NCBI GenBank assembly: GCA_014843695.1
Contig: CM026390.1
Span: 55,350,275-55,414,274, forward strand
DNA from: Archivesica marissinica
Lineage: Eukaryota > Mollusca > Bivalvia > Venerida > Vesicomyidae
Reading direction: 5' to 3'
Length of the DNA stretch: 64,000 nt
This document shows positions 23,023 through 35,000 of the stretch, piece by piece (the first letter of the stretch is position 1; every line of letters starts with the position of its first letter). The position numbers and the translations under genes were made by a program. The notes beneath the pieces are model-generated. The model searched no databases. It was not told the origin of the DNA and was given only the letters and a program-made list of their open reading frames with translations.

Positions 23023-23339
23023 ATCAACATAATTGTGTTGTCTGGCATTTTCCCAGACTGGCACGTGTCCTTAAAAGTAATCCATGAGGCTGCGCTTCTC
23101 TCAAAAATATTATATAACCCTTGCTTAAGAGATTTCTAGGTCACACGTGAATGACATTGATGAAAACATTTACATATTTTCGACATATAATGTGAATCTG
23201 TTTTGTTGTGCGCATTTTCCTGTTTGGCACTTCTAGATTGTACCATATAAACCAAGCACCTGCTACAAACAACGCTGACGTTAATCGCAAACAAATTCGA
23301 AATCAGTGGGTACGAACACAGGGCGATTGACAATACTAC

Positions 23340-24050
23340 ATAAGAACGTCGTAAGAGGTGACCTATTGTCGGCCGGTCGATCTCCTCACGACGTGCACGT
23401 CGTGACCGGTGCACATCCCGCAGCAGCAGCGTAGGATACTGGGATCTTCTGGTCGTCGATCTTGCGAAGGGGGAATCTCTCCAAGTATGTGGATCCACGG
23501 CTATGGCACATCAGGACAGATCTGCCATCTCTTCCAGATGGTGTTTGAGGTGAACACTGGTTTTTCGATCTTTCGTTTAGAAGAGATGGCGGACCTGAGG
23601 GAGCGGCAACGGTCGTGAATTCACGCTCCCCCGATCTACACTGAATCTAGACTTGCTTGCGACAATCGACGACCAGATGTCTAACTGTCAGATCCGTATA
23701 AATGCTGCTGCGGGGTGACCAACAGTGAGGAGGGTGGCCCTACAAAGGACCACGTACAGACCAGGCCTTGTCACCCTGGCACGGAAAGAAGTAACCACCA
23801 GAGGACGTCTTCATAAGCTTCATAGAAGAAGAATCGCCAGCAAATACAGCAATAACCAACGTAGAAGAATAGGACTAATCATCGTAGAAGAATAATCATC
23901 GCAGAACACGGATATAATCATCGTAGACCACGGATATAATCATCATTGAACAACCATCACAGAAGAATCACCTTAGGATATAACCAACTTAGAGAATACA
24001 GTCGCCCAAATGCATTTATGCGGTGGCGACTTTAAATAAAATTACATCGT
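23340..24050 (+). mobile_element. Unclassified composite element ending in a retroelement-like tail
   Basis: GC-richer block ending TTATGCGGTGGCGACTTTAA, then ATAAAATTACATC, the same tail as the 33-nt insertion at 11,301. It contains degenerate repeats of an ATCATCGTAGA-type motif (23,870-23,960) and a GGGTGACCAACAG / GGCCTTGTCACCC region that echoes SINE-G at 6.2-6.9 kb in reverse. Short frames (120 codons minus, 69 plus) overlap it. The left boundary is uncertain. Confidence 0.4.
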
Positions 24051-24334
24051 TCGTACCTATTGTCGGATTTCTCTTTGGAAAACGTTCACCCAATGTCTCT
24101 ACTTTATGAAGAGAATCCAAGCTCTGAACTGCCACCTTGTATAAGAAAAGAATCTGCTATTGTTTTCTGTATTTCTTTGTAACAGCCTTCCAGTGGAAGT
24201 CGTAATAGCGCAGCTGAGAGCTTATGTAAAGTGAACTAAATTCCTTTCCACGAGGATGTTACAATATAACGTTGTTAGCATTGAGAGCGGTTAGTGAGAC
24301 ATGACGGGCATTGTCTTGAGTTCTTTAGCCCCGT
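24051..24334. other. Spacer with possible SINE-A head scrap
   Basis: At about 24,193-24,214 AGTGGAAGTCGTAATAGCGC resembles the first 20 nt of SINE-A. Nothing else. Confidence 0.35.
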
Positions 24335-24347
24335 CGGGGTGGTGATC

Positions 24348-24378
<31 letters not shown>

Positions 24379-24440
24379 TCGGGGTGGTGATCGCGTGTGT
24401 GCGTGCGTCGGGGTGGTGATCGCGTGCGTGCATACGTGTG
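24335..24440. repeat. 21-bp repeat with embedded CGTG microsatellite
   Basis: Three copies of GTCGGGGTGGTGATCGCGTG, separated by runs of CGTG. Slippage-prone simple sequence. Confidence 0.85.
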
Positions 24441-24519
24441 ATTGGTATCAAATGATGATTATTATTTTACACAAACTGTTTTTCGACAATCAGTGTTTTA
24501 GCTATGTATTTGATTTATG

Positions 24520-24620
24520 TGATTACAAATCCTGATTGTAATTCTATTAAAAACGATCAGATTACAAATCCTGATTGTAATTCTATTAAATACGAGCAGA
24601 TTACACACTTCTGGTTGTAA
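24520..24620. repeat. About 39-bp repeat, two to three copies
   Basis: ATTACAAATCCTGATTGTAA followed by TTCTATTAAA occurs twice, with a third degenerate copy ATTACACACTTCTGGTTGTAA. Confidence 0.7.
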
Positions 24621-24784
24621 AGAAGGATTATAATACAAGATAAAAAAATATCACCCCCTGATTTAACTGTTATTATTTGATGTATCTGACACCTCTCTCT
24701 GAATACATATGCGTTGAATGATGAGATGATAAGATTGTAATGTACACGTCCTGTCTATCTAAGTACATACTTAATGCATGCATT

Positions 24785-25006
24785 GTGGAAGTCGTGATAG
24801 CGCAGTGGATGCGCGCTCGCTTCAGGTGCGAAAGGTCCGGAGTTCGAGCCCCACTGGAGCCGTTAAGATTGTGCCCTTAGGCAAGGCATTTAAATTCCAC
24901 GTTGCCTCGTGGCGATTGATTCCATCAGGAATGAGGTATCGAGAGTGATTTATATAAGTTGAAATAACTCGTTTCGTAATCGAGTTAAAATAAATTTGTA
25001 TACACA
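24785..25006 (+). mobile_element. SINE-A copy with internal deletion
   Basis: Head GTCGTGATAGCGCAGTGGAT, B-box AGTTCGAGCCCCAC, body GCAAGGCATTTAAATTCCAC, tail TCGAGTTAAAATAAATTTGT. The pyrimidine-rich TCTTCTCTCTCCC segment of other copies is missing between GTTGCC and TCGTGGCG. Confidence 0.86.
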
Positions 25007-25780
25007 TAAAGACAATCTGTGTAAGACTAACTGTTACGGAGGTTATTGCCACGTTAATTAACCTGCACGGTCTGCACTCTGATTAATCAGTGTATACATG
25101 GTTTTATTTCCCCACTCGGCTATGTATATTCAAATCATTGCATCTCCCGTGTGCAATAACATATGAAATTTATTTCTTGGAAACAACCTGCTTTTTGAAG
25201 AAAACAAATGTGTTATCAGCAATACATAGCAACGACAACAATATTCCAATAAGGTCGTGCTTTGGAGCGGTGGTTGGGGTGTATCTGATCTGGAGAAACA
25301 TAATCACTGGGTTGTTTCTGTGGGCGGGGGGGGGGTAGAGTTATTTTTAGATTCATTAATATCCATACAAAATGAGTATTCATAACCTTTCCAATAATAG
25401 TTTATTTGCTGTATTTTGCCCCATTTTTGTTGTTTGCGTTTGTGCTCGTTTAATAGCATTACAAAACCGCTCAACTATTATAATTGTAATGCAACCTGGC
25501 ATAGAATAATATTATTGTGTATTTATTTATATTTAAGGAACGGGATTCAAATAATTTACCATATAATTTGTTTTCCATTCCTAACTACTAGTATTGTGTT
25601 GCAACAATTGTTGTCACCCCTGTGTTATATCTTAATCTTGATTAAATATTGTAAATTGTATATCCACATGTTTCATTGTGCTATTTCATGTTTTAATTTG
25701 TTGAGGACATCATGGTAGGTTGACTTAATTGTTCAAATGAGTTCTCTCGTTAAATAAAGTCTTTATTATTATTATTTAAG
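25007..25780. other. AT-rich spacer
   Basis: Frames of 82 and 100 codons are hydrophobic by composition and match nothing I know. No repeat array. Confidence 0.5.
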
Positions 25781-26389
25781 AAATAATAAGTATCAACCGT
25801 GGTATATCGCAGAATAACCCGAGTTTGAGGTTCTTATGCGTAGGCCTGAGTGATATATTTCTACGCATACGAACGACAAACGAGGGTTATTCTACGATAT
25901 ACCACGGTTGATACTTATTATTTCGATTCTAACACGACTTACTTCTAATAATTTTAAAGGAGTATTTTCTTCAAACACCGCTGCATTTGGCTTTCGAAAT
26001 GTCCTCCCGCGTAAGGGGTGATGACGTTATTTGTTATGGAAATTATCAATCTAGTGCATAAATGAACAAAGGTTGTAACTGATCAATAATTATATTTATT
26101 TTGTCAAATAAAACTGTACAGAATAGTAACTGAACCGTTACTTAACAGAAAAACAAGACGGACAAGATATTATCTGATTCTAGAAATAGCTCACTTCCGC
26201 GAATTCCCACGGTAGTATTTACAAACATCACGTGACTTTCATTCATAAAACTTTACACGCATTGTATAAATTGGAATATCCAAAACACGGTGTGCGCGCA
26301 GCATAGTTCAAGGTAGGTATATCGCAGAATAACCCGAGATAGATTTTACTCTACAAGTATGTATGTTATTAGCTGGGTCGTGTTAGAAT
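25781..26389. mobile_element. Foldback / MITE-like element with nested inverted repeats
   Basis: Arms of about 45 bp at 25,781-25,825 and 25,879-25,923 (AAATAATAAGTATCAACCGT, then GGTATATCGCAGAATAACCC and its near-complement) form a hairpin with a second inner palindrome (TTATGCGTAG / CTACGCATA). Immediately outside, ATTCTAACACGAC (25,926-25,938) is exactly inverted at 26,377-26,389, and a third copy of TATATCGCAGAATAACCCGA lies near 26,319. No transposase is encoded. Confidence 0.65.
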
Positions 26390-26477
26390 ATTAAATATTG
26401 TAAATTAAAACTAGGACATGGGATAAAGATTGGTTAAAGTCAAGTATGCACTGGCTGTTTCCATCGAAATAGTATTG

Positions 26478-29152
26478 AGTTGTATATATGGTGTATATAT
26501 AGTGTATACATAGTGTATATATAGTGTATATATAGTGTATATATAGTGTATATATAGTGTATATATGGTGTGTATATATAGTGTATATATGGTGTATATA
26601 TAGTGTATATATGGTGTATATATAGTGTATATATAGTGTATATATGGTGTATATATGGTGTATATATGGTGTATATATAGTGTATATATAGTGTATATAT
26701 AGTGTATATATGGTGTATATATGGTGTATATATAGTGTATATATAGTGTATATATAGTGTATATATAGTGTATATATAGTGTATATATAGTGTTTATATG
26801 GTGTATATATAGTGTATATATAGTGTATATATGGTGTATACATAGTGTATATATGGTGTATATATAGTGTATATATGGTGTGTATATAGTGTATATATAG
26901 TGTATATATAGTGTATATATGGTGTATATATGGTGTATATATGGTGTATATATAGTGTATATATGGTGTATATAGAGTGTATATATGGTGTATATATGGT
27001 GTATATATGGTGTATATATAGTGTATATATGGTGTATATATAGTGTATATATGGTGTATATATAGTGTATATATAGTGTATATATAGTGTATATATAGTG
27101 TACATATGGTGTATGTATATTGTATATATGGTGTATATATAGTGTATATATGGTGTATATATGGTGTATATATAGTGTATATATAGTGTATATACAGTGT
27201 ATATATATTGTATATATAGTGTATATATAGTGTATATATGGTGTATATATGGTGTATATATAGTGTATACATAGTGTATATATAGTGTATATATATTGTA
27301 TATACAGTGTATATATAGTGTATATATGGTGTATATATGGTGTATATATAGTGTATATATGGTGTATATATGGTGTATATATGGTGTGTATATATAGTGT
27401 ATATATGGTGTATATATGGTGTATATATGGTGTGTATATATAGTGTATATATGGTGTATATATGGTATATATATAGTGTATATATGGTGTATATGGTGTG
27501 TATATGGTGTATATATAGTGTATATATGGTGTATATATGGTGTATATATGGTGTATATATGGTGTATATATATAGTGTATATATGGTGTATATATAGTGT
27601 ATATATGGTGTATATATAGTGTACATATGGTGTATATATAGTGTATATATGGTGTATATATGGTGTATATATAGTGTATATATAGTGTATATATGGTGTA
27701 TATATGGTGTATATATATGGTGTATATATAGTGTATATATAGTGTATATATAGTGTAGATATGGTGTAAATATATATAGTGTAATATATAGTGTATAAGA
27801 TATGAGTGTATATATGGTGTATATATGGTATATATATGGTGTATATATGGTGTATATATGGTGTATATATAGTGTATATATAGTGTATATATAGTGTATA
27901 TATGGTGTATATATGGTGCATATATAGTGTATATATAGTGTATATATAGTGTATATATAGTGTATATATAGTGTATATATAGTGTTATATAGTGTATAAT
28001 AGTGTATATATGGTGTATATATAGTATATAGGTGTATATGGTGGTAAATAGTGTATATATATGTATATATAGTGTATATATGAGTGTATATATGGTGTGT
28101 ATATAGGTATATATAGTGTAATATAGGTATATAGTGTATATATGGTGTATATATGGTGTACATATGGTGTATATATGATGTATATATGGTGTATATATGG
28201 TGTATATATGGTGCATAAATAGTGTATATATAGTGTATATATAGTGTATATATAGTGTATATATAGTGTATATATGGTGTATATATGGTGTATATATGGT
28301 GTATATATGGTGTATATATGGTGTATATATGGTGTATATATGGTGTGTAAATAGTGTATTTATAGTGTATATATAGTGTATATATAGTGTATATATAGTG
28401 TATATATAGTGTATATATAGTGTATATATGGTGTATATATAGTGTATATATAGTGTATATATGGTGTATATATAGTGTATATATGGTGTATATATAGTGT
28501 ATATATAGTGTATATATAAAAAAAAAAAAAAACAGTGTATATATAGTGTATATATAGTGTATACATAGTGTATATATGGTGTATATATAGTGTATATATG
28601 GTGTATATATAGTGTATATATAGTGTATATATGGTGTATATATGGTGTATATATGGTGTATATATGGTGTATATATAGTGTATATATGGTATATATATGG
28701 TGTATATATAGTGTTTGTATAGTGTATATGTGGTGTATATATGGTGTATATATGGTGTATATATGGTGTATATATAGTGTATATATAGTGTATATATGGT
28801 TTATATAAAGTGTATATATGGTGTGTATATGGTGTATATATAGTGTATATATGGTGTATATATATATTGTATATATGGTGTATATATAGTGTATATATGG
28901 TGTATATATAGTGTATATATAGTGTATATATGGTGTATATATAGTGCATATATAGTGTATATATAGTGTATATATAGTGTATATATGGTGTGTATATATA
29001 GTGTATATATGGTGTATATATGGTGTATATATAGTGTATGTATGGTGTATATATATTGTATATATGGTGTATATATAGTGTATATATAGTGTATATATAG
29101 TGTATACATAGTGTATATATTGTGTATATATAGTGTATATATGGTGTATATA
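26478..29152. repeat. 11-bp minisatellite, left of the gap
   Basis: Tandem 11-bp units of two types, AGTGTATATAT and GGTGTATATAT, in varying order, with rarer ATTGTATATAT and other variants. A run of about 15 A occurs at 28,518-28,532. Spacing is broken by small indels around 27,760-28,130. Eleven codons equal three units and contain no stop on the minus strand, so all three minus frames stay open for hundreds of codons. I treat these frames as artefacts of periodicity. Confidence 0.97.
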
Positions 29153-30152
29153 NNNNNNNNNNNNNNNNNNNNNNNNNNNNNNNNNNNNNNNNNNNNNNNN
29201 NNNNNNNNNNNNNNNNNNNNNNNNNNNNNNNNNNNNNNNNNNNNNNNNNNNNNNNNNNNNNNNNNNNNNNNNNNNNNNNNNNNNNNNNNNNNNNNNNNNN
29301 NNNNNNNNNNNNNNNNNNNNNNNNNNNNNNNNNNNNNNNNNNNNNNNNNNNNNNNNNNNNNNNNNNNNNNNNNNNNNNNNNNNNNNNNNNNNNNNNNNNN
29401 NNNNNNNNNNNNNNNNNNNNNNNNNNNNNNNNNNNNNNNNNNNNNNNNNNNNNNNNNNNNNNNNNNNNNNNNNNNNNNNNNNNNNNNNNNNNNNNNNNNN
29501 NNNNNNNNNNNNNNNNNNNNNNNNNNNNNNNNNNNNNNNNNNNNNNNNNNNNNNNNNNNNNNNNNNNNNNNNNNNNNNNNNNNNNNNNNNNNNNNNNNNN
29601 NNNNNNNNNNNNNNNNNNNNNNNNNNNNNNNNNNNNNNNNNNNNNNNNNNNNNNNNNNNNNNNNNNNNNNNNNNNNNNNNNNNNNNNNNNNNNNNNNNNN
29701 NNNNNNNNNNNNNNNNNNNNNNNNNNNNNNNNNNNNNNNNNNNNNNNNNNNNNNNNNNNNNNNNNNNNNNNNNNNNNNNNNNNNNNNNNNNNNNNNNNNN
29801 NNNNNNNNNNNNNNNNNNNNNNNNNNNNNNNNNNNNNNNNNNNNNNNNNNNNNNNNNNNNNNNNNNNNNNNNNNNNNNNNNNNNNNNNNNNNNNNNNNNN
29901 NNNNNNNNNNNNNNNNNNNNNNNNNNNNNNNNNNNNNNNNNNNNNNNNNNNNNNNNNNNNNNNNNNNNNNNNNNNNNNNNNNNNNNNNNNNNNNNNNNNN
30001 NNNNNNNNNNNNNNNNNNNNNNNNNNNNNNNNNNNNNNNNNNNNNNNNNNNNNNNNNNNNNNNNNNNNNNNNNNNNNNNNNNNNNNNNNNNNNNNNNNNN
30101 NNNNNNNNNNNNNNNNNNNNNNNNNNNNNNNNNNNNNNNNNNNNNNNNNNNN
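29153..30152. other. Assembly gap of exactly 1,000 N
   Basis: One thousand consecutive N, a conventional scaffold spacer of unknown true size, inside the 11-bp minisatellite. Apparent open frames across it are meaningless. Confidence 0.99.
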
Positions 30153-30652
30153 TGTATATATAGTGTACATATGGTGTACATATGGTGTATATATATTGTA
30201 TATATGGTGTATATATAGTGTATATATGGTGCATATATAGTGTATATATAGTGTATAATTATAGTGTATATATGGTGTATATATGGTGTATATATGGTGT
30301 ATATATGGTGTATATATGGTGTATATATGGTGTATATATGGTGTGTAAATAGTGTATTTATAGTGTATATATAGTGTATATATAGTGTATATATAGTGTA
30401 TATATAGTGTATATATAGTGTATATATGGTGTATATATAGTGTATATATAGTGTATATATGGTGTATATATAGTGTATATATGGTGTATATATAGTGTAT
30501 ATATAGTGTATATATAGTGTATATATAGTGTATATATGGTGTATACATAGTGTATATATAGTGTATATATAGTGTACATATGGTGTATATATAGTGTATA
30601 TATAGTGTATATATGGTGTATATATGGTGTCTATATGGTGTATATATGGCGT
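30153..30652. repeat. 11-bp minisatellite, right of the gap
   Basis: Same unit types as on the left. The landmark GTGTGTAAATAGTGTATTTA at about 30,341, preceded by seven consecutive GGTG-type units, also occurs at about 28,341 with the same order of following units. Confidence 0.97.
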
Positions 30653-30850
30653 ATACATTTACGTCGCTATTGCATGTCCTTCGATTAACATGTTTGTACT
30701 CATTTTCGTATGCATTTCCTCACTAATGATATGCATCTGACATGCGTAACTCGAAGCGAATTCGCAGTTGTTGGGCAACGTCCCTCGCAAGAAAATGAGT
30801 GCATGTCTGCTTACTCTGTATGAAGGATGATCTAATTACCAGGTCCGGCA

Positions 30851-30940
30851 GGTCCTCCAAAAATCTAAAATAACTAATCTCTTCAGGAGGCGTCGCTCAT
30901 ATGGGCAACCGGTAGCCACGATAAATAAACGTAAAACACA
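30851..30940 (+). mobile_element. 90-nt SINE-C-type tail with 12-bp duplication
   Basis: Begins just before CCAAAAATCTAAAATAACTA and ends CGATAAATAAACGTAAAAC. It is flanked exactly by CCAGGTCCGGCA at 30,839-30,850 and 30,941-30,952. 5'-truncated; no head. Confidence 0.82.
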
Positions 30941-30963
30941 CCAGGTCCGGCACATGGAACGTC

Positions 30964-31135
30964 GATGGGACGTTAAACCGAGTTCTCGTGTCGGTGCTTT
31001 ACACCGTGCACGTAAAAGAACCAGAGAAGATTCTGGAATGGGTCTCTGTCTGTATCATTGCACTATCCTCCAAACTTCTAAAAGTGACTAATCTCTTCAG
31101 GAGGTGACCGATAGCGACGATAAATAAACGTAAAA
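30964..31135 (+). mobile_element. SINE-C, 5'-truncated copy
   Basis: From GATGGGACGTTAAACCGAG to GCGACGATAAATAAACGTAA. Lies 12 bp after the duplication of the preceding tail insertion, in the same orientation. Carries a short deletion near the 3' end (GGAGGTGACCGATAG). Confidence 0.82.
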
Positions 31136-31553
31136 CCACCACCACACGGAAAGTCGCAACGCCATTTGTGCCATTGAAAAGAATAATAAATGCAGATATA
31201 AGTAATATAGACACAAGAGTGTTAGTACAAACATAGACAACCCATTTGATGCTCGAATGTACGTACAAAATGGGAATTGTTCAAACTCTGCTTTATGGTG
31301 ATCAACTGCTTCTGTATAGAAGTTTGCGTAGTTCAATATGAAGACAATGTTCAAAATTAATAAGAACATAAAATATTCATAAAGCCTATATCCCCCAGAC
31401 AGTATATAGCTCAGATACTTAATAGATTATCAGTTTAAATATATTGGTATTATAATTCAAAGATGAATAGCTTGCATGGCTGCAGCCTATACACCATTAA
31501 TGATGCGGGGGCCATCGCTATGAATCACTTGCATTCTTGTGCCACATGTCAAC
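31136..31553 (-). other. Spacer; possible decayed membrane-protein exon
   Basis: A minus-strand frame (31,097-31,369) reads MFLLILNIVFILNYANFYTE, then HKAEFEQFPFCTYIRA, then a hydrophobic stretch. It could be part of a membrane-protein exon or simply AT-rich translation. The frame runs into the SINE-C tail. No splice sites or neighbours decide it, and no function is assigned. Confidence 0.2.
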
Positions 31554-31798
31554 TTAACTCTTTCAGCGCCGACTAAATTGAGAGCATGTGCAAGCAACAT
31601 AGATCCAGATCAGCCGCGGCGTAACACCGCGTCTGATCAGGATCTATGTTGTTTGCTATTCGGATAGGTGCTTCAGCTCCACTGTCTGAAGAGCAATCAA
31701 CATACAGCCTGATCAGACAACACGTTCTGTTCTGTCTGATCGGGTTCTCGGCTTTTTGCAAAGTCGCTTTTATGCGACATTGGCGGTGAAAGAGTTAA
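31554..31798. mobile_element. TTAA-flanked MITE with central palindrome (copy 2, inverted)
   Basis: Begins TTAACTCTTTCAGCGCC and ends GGCGGTGAAAGAGTTAA, with TTAA at both ends. It is homologous to 2,871-3,076 in reverse: both share the AGATCC...GATCAG-CGCGG palindrome and TCGCTTTTATGCGACATTGG. It is 39 bp longer because it retains a GGATAGGTGCTTCAGCTCCA segment that copy 1 lacks. Confidence 0.82.
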
Positions 31799-32089
31799 GT
31801 GTATACACAGAGAACTGCTGCAACTTATTTACTCGTATTTCATTGCGTTCAGCAGGATACTTATACTATACAAAGCATAAGTATAAGAATATAGCATGAT
31901 AATACAAATGTTTGGGCTACATGTTTTAACAACATTAAAAAACGGCCCGCACAAGAACATCACATTAGTGACAAATTAAATCAAATGACGGGTTTTGACA
32001 AGAAAAGAAAAAGGTTCACATAATTGCATAAACTAAATGAAATCATTATGATGAATACATGCAGCCCACACTTACACCCGCTGTTCCAA

Positions 32090-35000
32090 ATACTACGCCA
32101 CGACCCGAACATAAGACCCATACATCTCTAGTATAATCCACCACGCCACGACCCGAACCTAATACCCATATATCTCTAGTATAATCCACCACGTCACGAC
32201 CTGAACCTAGACCCATATATCTCTAGTATAATCCACCACACCACGACCCGAACCTAAGATCCATATATCTCTAGTATAATCCACCACATCACGACCCGAA
32301 CCTAAGACCCATATATCTCTAGTATAATCCACCACGCCACGACCCGAACCTAAGACCCATATATCTCTAGTATAATCCACCACGCCACGACCCGAACCTA
32401 GACCCATAATCTCTAGTATAATCTACCACCCCACGACCCGAACCTAAGACCCATATATCTCTATTATAATCCACCACACCACGACCCGAACTAAGACCCA
32501 TATATCTCTAGTATAATCCACCACACCACGACCCGAACCTAAGATCCATATATCTCTAGTATAATCCACCACACAACGACCCGAACCTAAGACCCATATA
32601 TTTCTAGTATAATCCACCACACCACGACCCGAACCTAAGACCCATATATCTCTAGTATAATCCACCACACCACGACCCGAACATAAGACCCATATATCTC
32701 TAGTATAATCCACCACGTCACGACCCGAACCTAAGACACATATATATGTAGTATAATCCACGACCCGAACCTAAGACCCATATATCTCTAGTATAATCCA
32801 CCACCCGAACATAAGACCCATATATCTCTAGTATAATCCACCACCCGACGACCCGAACCTAAGACCCATATATCTCTAATATAATCCACCACACCACGAC
32901 CCGAACCTAAGACCCATATATATCTAGTATAATCCACCACGCCACGACCCGAACCTAAGACCCATATATATCTAGTATAATCCACCACACCACGACCTGA
33001 ACCTAAGATCCATATATCTCTACTATAATCCACCACACCACGATCCGAACCTAAGACCCATGTATCTCTAGTATAATCCACCACACCACGACCCGAAAAT
33101 AAGACCCATATATCTCTAGTATAATCCACGACCCGAACCTAAGACCCATATATCTCTAGTATAATCCACCACACGAACATAAGACCCATATATCTCTAGT
33201 ATAATCCACCACCCCACGACCCGAACCTAATACCCATATATCTCTAATATAATCCACCACACCACGACCCGAGCCTAAGACCCATATATATCTAGTATAA
33301 TCCACCACACCACGACCCGAACCTAAGACCCATATATATCTAGTATAATCCACCACACCACGACCCGAACCTAAGACCCATATATATCTAGTATAATCCA
33401 CCACACCACGACCCGAACCTAAGACCCATATATATCTAGTTAATCCACCACGTCACGACCCGAACCTAAGACCCATATATCTCTAATATAATCCACCACG
33501 TCACGATTCGAACCTAAGACCCATATATCTCTAGCATAATCCACCACACCACGACCCGAACCTAAGATCCATATATCTCTAGTATAATCCACCACACCAC
33601 GACCCGAACCTAAGACACATATATCTCTAGTACAATCCACCACGACCCGAACCTAAGACCCATGTATCTCTAGTATACTCCACCACGCCACGACCCGAAC
33701 CTAAGACCCATTTATCTCTAGTATAATCCACCACACCACGATCCGAACCTAAGACCCATGTATCTCTAGTATAATCCACCACACCACGACCCGAACATAA
33801 GACCCATGTATCTCTAGTATAATCCACCATACCACGACCAGAACATAAGACCCATATATCTCTAGTATAATCCACCACACTACGACCCGAACATAAGACC
33901 CATATATCTCTAGTATAATCCACCACGCCACGACCCGAACCTAAGACCCATATATCTCTAGTATAATCCACCACACCACGACCCGAACCTAAGACCCATA
34001 TATCTCTAGTATAATCCACCACGCCACGACCCGAACCTAAGACCCATATATCTCTAGTATAATCTACCACCCCACGACCCGAACCTAAGACCCATATATC
34101 TCTAGTATAATCCACCACGCCACGACCCGAACCTAAGACCCATATATCTAGTATAATCCACCACACCACGACCCGAACCTAAGACCCATATATCTCTAGT
34201 ATAATCCACCACGCCACGACCCGAACCTAAGACCATATATTCTAGTATAATCCACCACACCACGACCCGAACCTAAGACCCATATATCTCTAGTATAATC
34301 CACCACGCCATGACCCGAACCTAAGACCCATATATCTCTAGTATAATCCACCACGCCACGACCCGAACCTAAGACCCATATATCTCTAGTATAATCCACC
34401 ACGTCACGACCCGAACCTAAGACCCATATATCTCTAGTATAATCCACCACCCGAACATAAGACCCATATATATCTAGTATAATCCACCACGCCACGACCC
34501 GAACCTAAGACCCATATATATCTAGTATAATCCACCACATCAGGACCCGAACCTAAGACCCATATATCTCTAGTATAATCCACCACGTCACGATCTGAAC
34601 CTAAGACCCATATATCTCTAGTATAATCCACCACACCACGACCCGAACCTAAGACCCATATATCTCTAGTATAATCCACCACACCACGATCCGAACCTAA
34701 GACCCATATATCTCTAGTATAATCCACCACACCACGACCCGAACATAAGACCCATATATCTCTAGTATAATCCACCACGTCACGACCCGAACCTAAGACC
34801 CATATATATCTAGTATAATCCACGACCCGAACCTAAGACCCATATATCTCTAGTATAATCCACCACCCCACGACCCGAACCTAAGACCCATATATCTCTA
34901 ATATAATCCACCACACCACGACCCGAGCCTAAGACCCATATATCTCTAATATAATCCACCACACCACGACCCGAGCCTAAGACCCATATATATCTAGTAT

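Noticed and set aside
26391..30658. Minus-strand open frames of 1,385 and 1,415 codons
   Set aside because: They consist of an 11-bp minisatellite without stops and run through 1,000 N. No non-repetitive domain, start context or promoter supports a gene.
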